Of a stretch of 54,055 nucleotides of DNA, positions 26,080-33,998 are shown one piece after another. Numbering within the stretch: position 1 is the first letter of the stretch; every line of letters begins with the position of its first letter. Source of the DNA: Paractinoplanes ferrugineus (GTDB lineage: Bacteria > Actinomycetota > Actinomycetes > Mycobacteriales > Micromonosporaceae); the NCBI RefSeq assembly GCF_016862195.1, contig NZ_BOMM01000023.1, positions 1 to 54,055 on the forward strand. The letters are read 5' to 3'. The translations under genes were made by a program, and so were the position numbers. The notes beneath the pieces were generated by a model, which did no database searches, had not been told where the DNA came from, and saw nothing but the letters and a program-made list of their open reading frames with translations.

Positions 26080-26762
26080 TGGCCACCGTCCTGCTGCTGC
26101 GCCACGGGCGCACGACCGCCAACGCGTCCGGTGAACTGGCCGGCCGGCTGCCCGTCGACCTCGACGAGACCGGCCGGGGTCAGGCCGTCAAGGCCGGTGC
26201 CCGGCTGCGTGCCCTGCCCCTCGCCGCGGTGGTGTCCAGCCCGTTGAAGCGTTGCCGCAACACCGTCGAACTCGCCCTGCCCGACGCCGACGTCGTCGAG
26301 GAGGACGGACTCATCGAGTGCGGCTACGGCGACTGGGAGGGCAAGCAGCTCAAGGAGCTCGCCAAGGACCCGCTCTGGCCGGTCGTCCAGCAGCACCCGA
26401 GCGCGGCGAACTTCCCCAACGGCGAGGGCATGGCGGAGATGTCGGCCCGCGCGGTGCGGGCCGTCCGCGACTGGGACGCGAAGATCACCGCCGAGCACGG
26501 CCCCGAAGCACTCTGGTTGGCCTGCTCCCACGGCGATGTGATCAAGGCCATCATCGCCGACGCGCTGGGCCTGCATCTCGACCAGTTCCAGCGCATCGTC
26601 GCCGACCCGGCCTCGATAAGCGTCATCCGGTACACCCCGACCAGGCCGTTCGTCGTCCGGGTCAACGAGGGCGGCGACCTGGGCACGCTCGTACCCGCCA
26701 AGAGCGCGACCACCGACTCCGATGCCGCGGTCGGTGGGGGAGCCGCAAGCGGCGCTGTGTGA
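26079..26762 (+). CDS. Histidine phosphatase, MSMEG_4193 type
   Basis: 227 residues. LLLRHGRTTAN carries the RHG phosphohistidine motif (His 9), a second Arg lies in SSPLKRC, and the second catalytic His is in CSHGDVIK. This is the phosphoglycerate-mutase-like superfamily. The protein resembles the MSMEG_4193 group that sits beside DUF3090 and mshC in many actinobacteria. Its substrate is unknown. The GTG start overlaps the preceding stop by one base. Confidence 0.88.
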   Translation: MATVLLLRHGRTTANASGELAGRLPVDLDETGRGQAVKAGARLRALPLAAVVSSPLKRCRNTVELALPDADVVEEDGLIECGYGDWEGKQLKELAKDPLWPVVQQHPSAANFPNGEGMAEMSARAVRAVRDWDAKITAEHGPEALWLACSHGDVIKAIIADALGLHLDQFQRIVADPASISVIRYTPTRPFVVRVNEGGDLGTLVPAKSATTDSDAAVGGGAASGAV

Positions 26763-26857
26763 CCGGCGTGTTACCCCAGGTGGGCTCGGTTGCGCCCTCG
26801 GCGAACCGGGACCCGCGAGGAGGGCGATCCGGAGCGAGGGTCGATAGGGTTGGTCCC

Positions 26858-27457
26858 ATGAGCCACCAGGTGCACTCGTTCGAGCCGCCCGAGCGGTTCG
26901 TGGCCGGGACGGTGGGCGAGCCGGGCGACCGGACGTTCTTCCTCCAGGCCCGCGGTGGCGGGCGGGTGATCAGCGTCGCCCTCGAGAAGGTGCAGGTGCA
27001 GCTCCTCGCCGAGAAGCTCGAGGAGCTGCTGCTCGAGGCCAACAAGCGCTTCGGTGTCGACATGCCCGAGCTGCCGGTCCTGGCCGTGCACGACAACGAG
27101 CCGCTCGACACCCCGGTCGACGAGGAGTTCCGCGTCGGCACGCTCGGGCTGGCCTTCGACGTCGACAGCGGCACGGTGGTCATCGAGGCGATCGAGGCCG
27201 GCGAGGCCGAGGTCGAGATCGAGCTCGACGAGGACACCGACGAGCCGCCGGTCGAGGACGACGACGATGACGAGGACGAGGAGCCCGACGACGACCTCGA
27301 CCGCCTGCGGGTCCGCCTGACCCCCGAGGCGACCAGGGCGTTCATCGACCGCGCCCGGCGTGTGGTGGCCGCCGGGCGGCCGCCGTGCCCGCTCTGCGGC
27401 CAGCCCCTCGACCCGGCCGGCCACCTCTGCCCCCGGCACAACGGTTACCACCGGTGA
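26858..27457 (+). CDS. DUF3090 family protein
   Basis: 199 residues. The N-terminal part has the family pattern (HSFEPPERFVAGTVGEPGDR, then FFLQARGGGRVISVALEK). A very acidic linker follows (residues near 127-146, Asp/Glu only). The C-terminus holds a CPLC...CPRH zinc-ribbon-like motif. DUF3090 has no known activity but is consistently linked to mshC and to the phosphatase upstream. The ATG at 26858 lies 95 bp after the phosphatase. The stop overlaps the next start (GTGA). Confidence 0.9.
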   Translation: MSHQVHSFEPPERFVAGTVGEPGDRTFFLQARGGGRVISVALEKVQVQLLAEKLEELLLEANKRFGVDMPELPVLAVHDNEPLDTPVDEEFRVGTLGLAFDVDSGTVVIEAIEAGEAEVEIELDEDTDEPPVEDDDDDEDEEPDDDLDRLRVRLTPEATRAFIDRARRVVAAGRPPCPLCGQPLDPAGHLCPRHNGYHR

Positions 27458-28269
27458 CCGCCGAGCCCGCGGCCGCCCTGGCCGAGAGCGACGCCCTGGA
27501 ACTGCTGTCGCGCGGGCAGATGGAGATCGAAGGCCGGCTGGTCGACGCCTCCAACACCACGCTGCGTGCCGAGATCACCCTCGACGGCCTGACCCGGCGT
27601 TGCGTCTACAAACCGGTCCGCGGCGAACGCCCGCTGTGGGATTTCCCCGACGGCACCCTCGCCGGCCGTGAGGTCTCGGCCTACCTCGTCTCCCAGGCCA
27701 TCGGCTGGGACCTGGTCCCGCCGACCATCCTGCGCGACGGCCCGCTCGGGCCGGGTGCGCTCCAGCTCTGGATCGACCAGCCCGACGAGGCCGAGGCGCT
27801 CATCGGTTTCGTCCCGGCCTATGACGTCCCGCCGGGCTGGCTGGCGGTGGCCAACGCGCGCGACGACGACGGTGATGCCTACGCCCTGGCGCACGCCGAC
27901 GACCAGCGCCTGGCCCGCCTCGCCGTTTTCGACGCGGTGATCAACAACGCCGATCGCAAAGGCGGCCACGTCCTCTACCCGGCGACGGGCGCGATTCACG
28001 GCGTCGACCACGGCGTGAGCTTCCACGTCGAGAACAAACTGCGCACGGTTCTCTGGGGCTGGACCGGAAAGTCCCTGATCAGCGAGGCCGCCGAGGTTCT
28101 GGCCGCGCTGTCGGCGGGTCTCGACGGCACATTGGGCGAAGCCCTCGAGGAACACCTGACGGTGTCCGAGGTGCAACACATCCGCCTGCGCGTGCGAAGG
28201 CTGCAAAGATCAGGCCGTTTCCCCAAGCCTCCGCAGGATTGGCCGGCCATTCCCTGGCCTCCGGTCTGA
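27454..28269 (+). CDS. SCO1664-family PI3/4-kinase-like protein
   Basis: 271 residues. LTRRCVYKPVRGERPLWDFP looks like the ATP-binding segment. FDAVINNADRKGGHVL is the catalytic-loop equivalent, and GVDHGVSFH is the metal-binding loop. This is the HipA/PI3-kinase-like fold. The SCO1664 group is a small actinobacterial family encoded beside DUF3090 and mshC, which is exactly the order here. The substrate is unknown. GTG at 27454 overlaps the DUF3090 stop by 4 bp, indicating coupled translation. Confidence 0.9.
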   Translation: MTAEPAAALAESDALELLSRGQMEIEGRLVDASNTTLRAEITLDGLTRRCVYKPVRGERPLWDFPDGTLAGREVSAYLVSQAIGWDLVPPTILRDGPLGPGALQLWIDQPDEAEALIGFVPAYDVPPGWLAVANARDDDGDAYALAHADDQRLARLAVFDAVINNADRKGGHVLYPATGAIHGVDHGVSFHVENKLRTVLWGWTGKSLISEAAEVLAALSAGLDGTLGEALEEHLTVSEVQHIRLRVRRLQRSGRFPKPPQDWPAIPWPPV

Positions 28270-28355
28270 CTTCTTTCGATACGGCGTGGCCGAGTCCCGC
28301 TGTTCGCGGTCCCGCTCGGCGTCCGGTCACCCTCCGCGCGCCCGCTGCGGGCGGG

Positions 28356-28400
28356 CCCGGCCCCGCAAGACCCGGCCCCGCAAGACCCGGCCCCGCAAAA
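28356..28400. repeat. 15-bp tandem repeat, three copies plus a decayed fourth
   Basis: CCCGGCCCCGCAAGA is repeated at 28356, 28371 and 28386 (last base changes in the third), then degrades. It lies in the 172-bp gap between the SCO1664-type gene and the P-loop kinase gene, shortly before the latter's start. Confidence 0.9.
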
Positions 28401-28441
28401 CCCGGTCCCCAACCCCGGGGTCGCCTCGGTAGCCTCCGTAC

Positions 28442-29047
28442 GTGCCTGAACCGACACTGCTCTTCGTCATCGGCCCGCCGGCGGTCGGCAAGATGGCCGT
28501 GGGCCACGAGATCGCCGAGCGCACCGGCTTCCCGCTCTTTCACAACCACATGGCGATCGAGCCGGTGCTGCGCTTCTTCGAGTTCGGCACGCCGCCGTTC
28601 CGACGCCTCGTCGAAGGTTTCCGGCAGGCCCTGTTCGAGGAGGTGGCGAACAGCGACCTGGCCGGCATGATCTTCACCTACGTGTGGGCGTTCGACCTGC
28701 CACCCAGCACCGAGTCGGCGGACCGCTATGCGACGGTGTTCCGCGCCCGGGGCAGCCGCGTCCACTACGTCGAGCTGGAGGCAACCCAGCCGGAGCGGCT
28801 ACGCCGCAACGAGCACGAGTGGCGCCTGTCCCAGAAGCCGTCGAAACGAGACCTGACGCGTTCCCGGGAACTGCTGCTGCGCCACGACGCCGAGCACCGG
28901 TTCAACTCGACCGACGAGTTCGCCGGCAACCCGGATCACCTGCGCGTCGACAACACCACCCGGACCCCCGCCGAGGTGGCCGAGCTGGTGATCACCCACT
29001 TCGGCCTGCCCCGCGCCGCGCAACCGGCACGGAACTCAGCTCAATAG
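28442..29047 (+). CDS. AAA-type P-loop kinase-like protein
   Basis: 201 residues. LLFVIGPPAVGKMAVG is a good Walker A except that the usual Ser/Thr after Lys is Met. RLRRNEHEWR and the C-terminal DHLRVDNTTRTP segment resemble shikimate/adenylylsulfate-kinase-like phosphotransferases. The substrate is unassigned. GTG 28442 is the first codon after the 15-bp repeats. The 3' end overlaps the convergent fliQ gene by 12 bp. Confidence 0.75.
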   Translation: MPEPTLLFVIGPPAVGKMAVGHEIAERTGFPLFHNHMAIEPVLRFFEFGTPPFRRLVEGFRQALFEEVANSDLAGMIFTYVWAFDLPPSTESADRYATVFRARGSRVHYVELEATQPERLRRNEHEWRLSQKPSKRDLTRSRELLLRHDAEHRFNSTDEFAGNPDHLRVDNTTRTPAEVAELVITHFGLPRAAQPARNSAQ

Positions 29048-29305
29048 TTGTGGAAGCTTCGCGAACAGCTGCTCGGTATAGCTGATCATCTCGTGCAACA
29101 TCCAGTTTCCCGAGAACAGCAGCGCGGCCCCGCACGCGGCAGCCTTGGGCACGAATGCCAGGGTGGCCTCCTGGATCTGGGTCACCGACTGGAACAGCGA
29201 GATGGCGAAGCCGACGCCGAGGGCGGTGAGCAGCACCGGTGCGGCCATCTTGGCGGCGATGGTCATGGCCTGCAGACCCAGCTCAACAATCATCGTGTCG
29301 GTCAT
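29036..29305 (-). CDS. fliQ: Flagellar export apparatus protein FliQ, lone gene
   Basis: 89 residues, the full usual length of FliQ. The two transmembrane hairpin segments are present. The conserved core LLTALGVGFAISLFQSVTQI continues into QEATLAFVPK, as in flagellar FliQ proteins, and MLHEMISYTEQLF closes the protein. FliQ forms part of the FliPQR export gate in the membrane. No other flagellar gene is near: the neighbours are a P-loop kinase and mshC. ATG 29305 is used; a 17-residue upstream extension is hydrophilic and unlike FliQ. A sigma-28-like promoter ends eight bases before the ATG, so the mRNA may be leaderless. Confidence 0.9.
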   Translation of the reverse strand: MTDTMIVELGLQAMTIAAKMAAPVLLTALGVGFAISLFQSVTQIQEATLAFVPKAAACGAALLFSGNWMLHEMISYTEQLFAKLPQLLS

Positions 29306-29312
29306 ACATCCC

Positions 29313-29339
29313 TGTTCGGCCCGTTGCCGGTTGCGGTTA
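29313..29339 (-). promoter_or_regulatory. Sigma-28 (FliA/WhiG)-like promoter for fliQ
   Basis: Read on the minus strand, TAAC is followed after exactly 15 bases by GCCGAACA. The flagellar sigma consensus is TAAA-N15-GCCGATAA, so 9 of 12 positions match with perfect spacing. The expected transcription start is at or next to the fliQ ATG. The spacer also contains GCAACCG followed directly by GCAACGG, a possible activator half-site repeat. Confidence 0.55.
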
Positions 29340-29441
29340 GGTTCGGGCCCCGACAATCCTCAAGTCGCTCCCGGGGGACATTCGGTGAGGTAGACCTCAC
29401 GGCTTCGGCTTCTGTCACATCCGCTCGATAGGCTCGTGACC

Positions 29442-30680
29442 ATGGACGCATGGACCGGGCACGACGTGCCGACTCTGCCGGGCGACGCGGTCACGCCGCG
29501 GCTGTTTGACACCGCGCGCCGGGCGGTGGCGCCGACCTCGCCGGGCAAGACCGCGACGATGTACGTCTGCGGCATCACGCCCTACGACGCGACCCACCTC
29601 GGTCATGCCGCCACCATGATCACGTTCGACCTGGTCAACCGCGCCTGGCGAGATTCCGGCCGCGCGGTGACCTACGTGCAGAACGTCACCGACATCGACG
29701 ACCCGCTGCTCGAGCGCGCCCAGCGCGACGGCGAGGACTGGGTGGTCCTCGCCATGCGCGAGACGGCCCTCTTCCGCGAGGACATGGAAGCCTTGCGGAT
29801 CATCCCGCCGGAGCACTACGTGGGCGCCGTCGAGTCGATCCCGGCCATCGCCGAGCACGTCCGCGAGCTGGTGAGCGCCGGCGCCGCCTACACCCTCGAC
29901 GACGGCACCGGCGACGTCTACTTCTCGATCGCCGCCGCCCCACGCTTCGGCTACGAGTCGAACCTCGACCGCGCCGAGATGACGAAGCTGTCGGCCGAAC
30001 GAGGCGGCGACCCCGACCGCGCCGGCAAGCGTGACCCCCTCGACCCGCTGCTCTGGCGCGGCGCCCGCGACGGCGAGCCCGCCTGGGACGGCGGCGACCT
30101 CGGCCCCGGCCGCCCCGGTTGGCACATCGAGTGCGCCACCATCGCCCTCGGCCTGCTCGGCAGCACCATCGACGTCCAGGGCGGCGGCAACGACCTGCTC
30201 TACCCCCACCACGAGTGCTCGGCCGCCCACGCCGAGACCCTGACCGGCGCCGCCCCCTTCGCCGCCCACTACGTCCACGCCGGCATGATCGGCCTGGACG
30301 GCGAGAAAATGTCCAAGTCCAAGGGCAACCTGGTGTTCGTCTCCCGCCTGCGCGGCGACGGCGTCGACCCGATGGCCGTCCGCCTGGGCCTGCTGTCCGG
30401 CCACTACCGCGCCGACCGCGAGTGGACCGACGACGTCCTGAAGACCGGTCAGGAACGCCTGGCCCGCTGGCGCGCCGCCGCCGCGTCCCCCACCGGCCCC
30501 TCCGGCGCCGGCCTGGTGGCCGCCGTCCGCGAGGCCATAGCCGACGACCTCGACACCCCCGCCGCCCTGGCCGTCATCGATGCCTGGTGCGAAGCCGCCC
30601 TGACCGCCACCGGCGACGACGAATCCTCCCCGGCCCTGATGTCCCGCACCGCCGACGCCCTGCTGGGCATCCGCCTCTGA
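29442..30680 (+). CDS. mshC: Cysteine:glucosaminyl-inositol ligase MshC (mycothiol synthesis)
   Basis: 412 residues, the normal MshC length. It joins L-cysteine to 1-D-myo-inosityl-glucosamine using ATP, the third enzyme step of mycothiol synthesis in the cytosol. The class-I tRNA-synthetase-like signatures are present: THLGH at 51-55 and KMSKS at 289-293. Zinc ligands include C43 in MYVCGITPY and the Cys/His set of WHIECA. The length and the cluster separate it from CysS. ATG 29442 is preferred; GTG 29436 is in frame. It is preceded by the usual actinobacterial block (phosphatase, DUF3090, SCO1664 type), but with fliQ inserted. Confidence 0.95.
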   Translation: MDAWTGHDVPTLPGDAVTPRLFDTARRAVAPTSPGKTATMYVCGITPYDATHLGHAATMITFDLVNRAWRDSGRAVTYVQNVTDIDDPLLERAQRDGEDWVVLAMRETALFREDMEALRIIPPEHYVGAVESIPAIAEHVRELVSAGAAYTLDDGTGDVYFSIAAAPRFGYESNLDRAEMTKLSAERGGDPDRAGKRDPLDPLLWRGARDGEPAWDGGDLGPGRPGWHIECATIALGLLGSTIDVQGGGNDLLYPHHECSAAHAETLTGAAPFAAHYVHAGMIGLDGEKMSKSKGNLVFVSRLRGDGVDPMAVRLGLLSGHYRADREWTDDVLKTGQERLARWRAAAASPTGPSGAGLVAAVREAIADDLDTPAALAVIDAWCEAALTATGDDESSPALMSRTADALLGIRL

Positions 30681-31329
30681 CTTCTCCGCAGCCGCTCCAC
30701 CCGGGCACTCGCGGACCCGGTCGCCCGTGCGTCCAGGCCTGCGTGTTCGGCCGCCGACAGGGCGCGCTCGCGGCCGGCCCACCCGCGCGTCCATCCGGGG
30801 CCGGGTCGCCGGCATTTGTGCGCTTGGGGCGGGACTGGCCATGTGCGTGCTTGGGCCGCGTCGCCCGCGCGAGCTTGGGCCGGGTCGTCCGCGCACGCTT
30901 GGGCCGGGTCGTCCGCGCGGTCTCGGGCCGCGTCGTCCGCCTGCGTGCCTGGGCCCGTCGTCTGTGGTGCGCCCGCATATGCGGGGCCGCCCGGCGGAGT
31001 GCGCCTGCGGACGGGGCGGCCGGTGCGGTGCATCCGAGGATCGGGCCTGCGCGGTGCCGTCTGCTGGTCGGGTTGCCTGCGCGCGGTGCGTCTGGGGGTC
31101 GGGCCGCCTGCGCGGTGTGCTTGAGCCGGGTCGTCCGTGCCCGGGGCCAGGTCACTCCGCCGTGCGTGCCTGGGGCCGGGTCGCCCGCGCGGTGTGCATA
31201 CGGCCGGCCGCGTGCGGGTGCGTCAGGGCGCGCGCCTCCACGAGGCGAGCGGCTTCCCGGGCTCCGGGCTCGGCGGGCTGGGGTCGTTACCGGTAGTGAA
31301 GCCGCTCGCGTAGCCGAGGGCGGCGGAAC
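30681..31329. other. 650-bp gene-less, repeat-rich stretch
   Basis: Several frames stay open here only because the sequence is almost pure G/C with repeats. The encoded strings (LGRVVRAR-type, GPGRPR-type) have no start-site support and no sign of protein selection. Degenerate repeats of GGGCCGGGTCG(C/T)CCG(C/T)GCG extend from about 30,780 to 31,200. I see no promoter, RNA gene or terminator that I can support. Confidence 0.65.
30850..30945. repeat. 24-bp tandem repeat, four copies
   Basis: GGGCCG(C/G)GTCG recurs at 30853, 30877, 30901 and 30925, exactly 24 bp apart, with GCGC-containing spacers. Looser copies with variable spacing continue to about 31,200. Units are adjacent and G/C-rich, not repeat-spacer, so it is not a CRISPR array. 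Confidence 0.85.
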
Positions 31330-32016
31330 TCACCCTCGCTGGGTTACCGTCGCGGAGCAGCACCCGGGGTCATGGTCGGGTCGGGGCAGCGGCGTCGGGG
31401 TGCAGCACACGTCGCCCAGCCAGGCGCTTCGGCCCTCTTTGACGGCCACGGCGGCGATCAGCAGGGCGGCGGCGGGGTCGGCCCAGGTCCAGCCGAACAG
31501 GGTGTTCACGGCCAGGCCGGCCAGCAGGATCGCCGATAGACAGGTGCACAACAGGGTCTGCCTGGAGTCGGCCACCGCCGTGCGCGAGCCGAGCTCCCGG
31601 CCGGTGCGGCGCTGCGCCCAGGACAGGGCCGGCATCACTGCCAGCGAAACGGCGGCCAGCGCGATCCCGGTCGTGGAGTGTTTCGCCTCGGTCCCGGTCA
31701 CCAGGGTGCGGGTCGATTCGACGGTCACATAGGCGGCCAGGGCGAAGAACGACAACGCGATGATCCGCAGTGCTGTCTTCTCCCGCTTCGACGGGTCAGG
31801 GGCGGCGAACTGCCAGGCCACGGCGGCTGCCGAGGCGACTTCGAGGACGGAGTCGAGGCCGAAGCCGATCAGGGCGGTCGAGTCGGCCCGGGTGCCGGCG
31901 CCGACGGCGAGCACGGCCTCGACCAGGTTGTAGGTGATCGTGGCGGCCACCAGCAGGCGTACGCGGCGGGTCAGCACGGCCCGGCGGATCGGGGACGGGC
32001 CGATGGTGAGCAGCAT
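31330..32016 (-). CDS. CDF-type cation transporter
   Basis: 228 residues with about six hydrophobic segments. FGLDSVLEVASA in the second membrane region resembles the metal-binding DxxxD/SxxE helix of cation diffusion facilitators. A second segment, 'VADSRQTLLC', sits where the other site is expected. The C-terminus is short but Cys-rich (DVCCTP, then PGCCSA), suggesting binding of soft metals. It follows the CmtR-like sensor with a one-base stop/start overlap (TGATG), so it is surely its regulated partner. Cd, Pb or Zn export is inferred. Confidence 0.85.
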   Translation of the reverse strand: MLLTIGPSPIRRAVLTRRVRLLVAATITYNLVEAVLAVGAGTRADSTALIGFGLDSVLEVASAAAVAWQFAAPDPSKREKTALRIIALSFFALAAYVTVESTRTLVTGTEAKHSTTGIALAAVSLAVMPALSWAQRRTGRELGSRTAVADSRQTLLCTCLSAILLAGLAVNTLFGWTWADPAAALLIAAVAVKEGRSAWLGDVCCTPTPLPRPDHDPGCCSATVTQRG

Positions 32017-32345
32017 CAGCAGCAGCCTTTGGTGGCCGAGTCGGGGCAGGCTGCCGGGTTCACCGCAAGCACCAGGCCGAGCAGGTCGTCGAGGGCGTGC
32101 CCGATGCGGCGGTCGGCGAGTTCGTAACGGGTGCGCCGGCCCTCGGGGACGGCCACCACCAAGCCGCAGCCGCGCAGACAGGCCAGGTGGTTGGACAGGT
32201 TCTGCCTGGTCGCACCGAGGAGGTCGGCCAGCTCGGCGGGGTAGCCGGGGGAGTCACGCAGGGCCAGCAGCAGCCGCGCGCGGGTCGAGTCGGACAGGGC
32301 GTGACCGAAGCGGGCGAGGGCTTGGCCGTGGCTGACCGTCTCCAT
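32016..32345 (-). CDS. ArsR/SmtB-family metal sensor, CmtR-like
   Basis: 109 residues. The winged helix-turn-helix holds NLSNHLACLRGCGLVV, placing Cys at 56 and 60 on the recognition helix, and a further Cys at 100 with two more at the C-terminus. Mycobacterium tuberculosis CmtR binds Cd(II)/Pb(II) with Cys 57, 61 and 102, so the ligand set is essentially the same. Metal binding should release the repressor from the palindrome just upstream. The downstream transporter gene is translationally coupled. Confidence 0.88.
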   Translation of the reverse strand: METVSHGQALARFGHALSDSTRARLLLALRDSPGYPAELADLLGATRQNLSNHLACLRGCGLVVAVPEGRRTRYELADRRIGHALDDLLGLVLAVNPAACPDSATKGCC

Positions 32346-32357
32346 ATCGAGTGACAG

Positions 32358-32373
32358 TACAGCATCCGCTGTA
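32358..32373 (-). promoter_or_regulatory. Perfect palindromic operator upstream of the CmtR-like gene
   Basis: TACAGC-ATCC-GCTGTA is a perfect 6-4-6 inverted repeat, 13 bases before the start codon. ArsR/SmtB repressors bind such palindromes over the promoter or start region, so autoregulation is the natural reading. Confidence 0.65.
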
Positions 32374-32444
32374 TTAAGAACTGGACAGCGGAAAGCTGCC
32401 CCGGAAGGGCGTATTCAGCCTGATCTCGTGCGAAGGGAAGTACC

Positions 32445-32504
32445 ATGCGTCGCCCGGTCATGGACCTCGCCGGCTTCGCCCTGGCCACCGGCGTCGACTC
32501 CTGA
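32445..32504 (+). CDS. Possible 19-residue peptide
   Basis: ATG at 32445 follows a good ribosome binding site (GAAGGGAAG) and encodes MRRPVMDLAGFALATGVDS. It lies between the divergent metal-sensor gene and the NUDIX gene. It may be a leader peptide, a decayed gene start or chance. The good Shine-Dalgarno is the only reason to list it. Confidence 0.25.
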   Translation: MRRPVMDLAGFALATGVDS

Positions 32505-32525
32505 ATTGATCCGCTGACCCGACCG

Positions 32526-32558
32526 GTGACCCGAGGATGCCCGCGACCCTCGGGTCAC
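32526..32558 (+). promoter_or_regulatory. 11-bp perfect inverted repeat before the NUDIX gene
   Basis: GTGACCCGAGG at 32526-32536 pairs with CCTCGGGTCAC at 32548-32558 around an 11-base loop, 16 bases before the ATG. There is no T tract, so it could be an operator, a 5'-UTR hairpin or the terminator of the tiny upstream frame. Confidence 0.5.
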
Positions 32559-32573
32559 TGGCATCATGGCCTG

Positions 32574-33113
32574 ATGCTCGCGGCGGTCAGGACAGTCCAG
32601 GATCTGGTGGCGGGGATCGAACCGGTCGACGAGCTCGAGGCCGATCACCGGCGGCATGTGTTCGACTGGCTGGAGAGCACCGACGACGTGTTCCGCCGGG
32701 TCAAGCCGGCCGAGCCCGACAAGCACCTGGTCTCCTATGTGGTGCCGGTCGACGGCGACGGCGACGTGCTGCTGGTCGATCACATCAACGCGGGTCTGTG
32801 GCTGCCGCCGGGCGGGCACGTCGAGCCGGGCGAGCACCCGCACGACACCGCGGTCCGCGAGGTGGCCGAGGAGCTGGGCCTGACCGCTGTCCCGGACGAG
32901 AGTCCACTGTTTCTGACCGTCACCCGCACGGTGGGAATCGACAGCGGGCACACCGACGTGAGCCTGTGGTTCGTGCTTCGCTGTGACCGCGATCAGCCGC
33001 TCACCCCGGACATCGGCGAGTTCCGTCGGGTGCGCTGGTGGTCGCCGGACGAGGTCGACGTGGCGCTCTGCGACCCGCACTTCCCCCGGTTCGTCCGGAA
33101 ACTCCGCCGGTGA
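32574..33113 (+). CDS. NUDIX hydrolase
   Basis: 179 residues. A perfect NUDIX box (Gx5Ex7REUxEExGU) starts GGHVEPGEHPHD at residue 80 and ends VREVAEELGL near 102. The surrounding strands (LLVDHINAGLWLPP) are typical. The substrate, some nucleoside diphosphate derivative, is unassigned. ATG 32574 is used; an upstream in-frame start at 32526 would lie inside the inverted repeat. It is convergent with the GntR gene. Confidence 0.9.
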   Translation: MLAAVRTVQDLVAGIEPVDELEADHRRHVFDWLESTDDVFRRVKPAEPDKHLVSYVVPVDGDGDVLLVDHINAGLWLPPGGHVEPGEHPHDTAVREVAEELGLTAVPDESPLFLTVTRTVGIDSGHTDVSLWFVLRCDRDQPLTPDIGEFRRVRWWSPDEVDVALCDPHFPRFVRKLRR

Positions 33114-33130
33114 TCGGGCTGCCCTGACCC

Positions 33131-33922
33131 TCAGGCGAGGGCCAGGCCGGGATCCGGGTCGGGCTCCGGCATCGGGGCCGGGATCTTGTATTCCTCGGTG
33201 AGCGTGGTCATCGGGCCCGGCCAGGTCGCCTGGGCCACCTCGATCGGCTTGCGGGTCTCGTCGAAGGCCACGTGCAGCAGATGCAGCACCGGGGTGTCGG
33301 GGCGGATCTGCAGGGTCTCGGCCTCGTCGCGGCTCGGCTGGCGGGCGCTGATCGTGTCGGTCGCCGACGCGTAGCGCTTGCCCAGGGCTTCCTCGGCCTC
33401 CTGGTAGAGCGGGCGGCCGAACGCCTCGACGCGTTCCAGCGACGTGCCCGACGTCTCCGCGACCCGGAACCATGACGCGCCGAGTTCGACGGTCGCGTCG
33501 TCGGTGCGCACGATGTGCCGGCGCACCAGCATCTCGGTGCCGTCGCGCACGCCGAACGCGTCGGCGACCTCCGGGGGAGCGGGCTCGCGGCCCACCGAGA
33601 CGAGCTGCTGCCGATAGCGGGCGGCCAGATCGGCGTGATAACCGCGGTGGGCGCCGTAGCGGCCGCGGGACAGGCGGTTGAGCCGGCGGCGGGTGCCCCG
33701 GACGTACGTGCCGGAGCCCGGCTTGGTGATCAAGATGCCTTCGACGCGCAGCTGGTCGACGGTGCGCTGGACAGTCTGCTTGGCCACGCCGAACATCTCG
33801 GCCATCGCCGGGATCGACGGCAGGCGCTCGCCCGGCTGCCAGTCGCCCCGGCGGATGCGCTCGCGCAGCTGCGAGGCGATCTGCCGGTGTGGGAACTCCG
33901 CCGCCCCTGGGTTGATCGTCAT
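33131..33922 (-). CDS. GntR/HutC-family regulator with UTRA domain
   Basis: 263 residues. The N-terminal winged helix reads YRQ-type family pattern IASQLRERIRRGDWQPGERLPS, then MFGVAKQTVQRTVDQL. The C-terminal UTRA effector domain contains LVRRHIVRTDD and VLHLLHVAFDETRKPIEVAQ. HutC-type members usually respond to a small sugar or amine ligand. A palindromic site just upstream suggests autoregulation. No obvious target operon is adjacent: the neighbours are NUDIX (convergent) and PAC2 (same strand, upstream). Confidence 0.9.
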   Translation of the reverse strand: MTINPGAAEFPHRQIASQLRERIRRGDWQPGERLPSIPAMAEMFGVAKQTVQRTVDQLRVEGILITKPGSGTYVRGTRRRLNRLSRGRYGAHRGYHADLAARYRQQLVSVGREPAPPEVADAFGVRDGTEMLVRRHIVRTDDATVELGASWFRVAETSGTSLERVEAFGRPLYQEAEEALGKRYASATDTISARQPSRDEAETLQIRPDTPVLHLLHVAFDETRKPIEVAQATWPGPMTTLTEEYKIPAPMPEPDPDPGLALA

Positions 33923-33937
33923 CCCTGACCTCCAAGC

Positions 33938-33951
33938 CCTAGGTTCCTAGG
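33938..33951 (-). promoter_or_regulatory. CCTAGG-TT-CCTAGG operator candidate for the GntR regulator
   Basis: Two CCTAGG hexamers, each self-complementary, are separated by two bases 16-29 bases before the GntR start codon. GntR/HutC proteins bind short near-perfect palindromes in this position. Confidence 0.55.
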
Positions 33952-33998
33952 ATGCGCCGAACGGCCGGGACCGGCGCGTCGACACGCCGGGTAACGGC

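Noticed and set aside
30850..31200. CRISPR array
   Set aside because: Units are directly adjacent with variable, related spacers and no cas genes are present.
30119..31732. 537-codon plus-strand frame running from mshC through the repeat region into the transporter gene
   Set aside because: Starts inside mshC in another frame, is Arg-rich and crosses an antisense gene; no family features.
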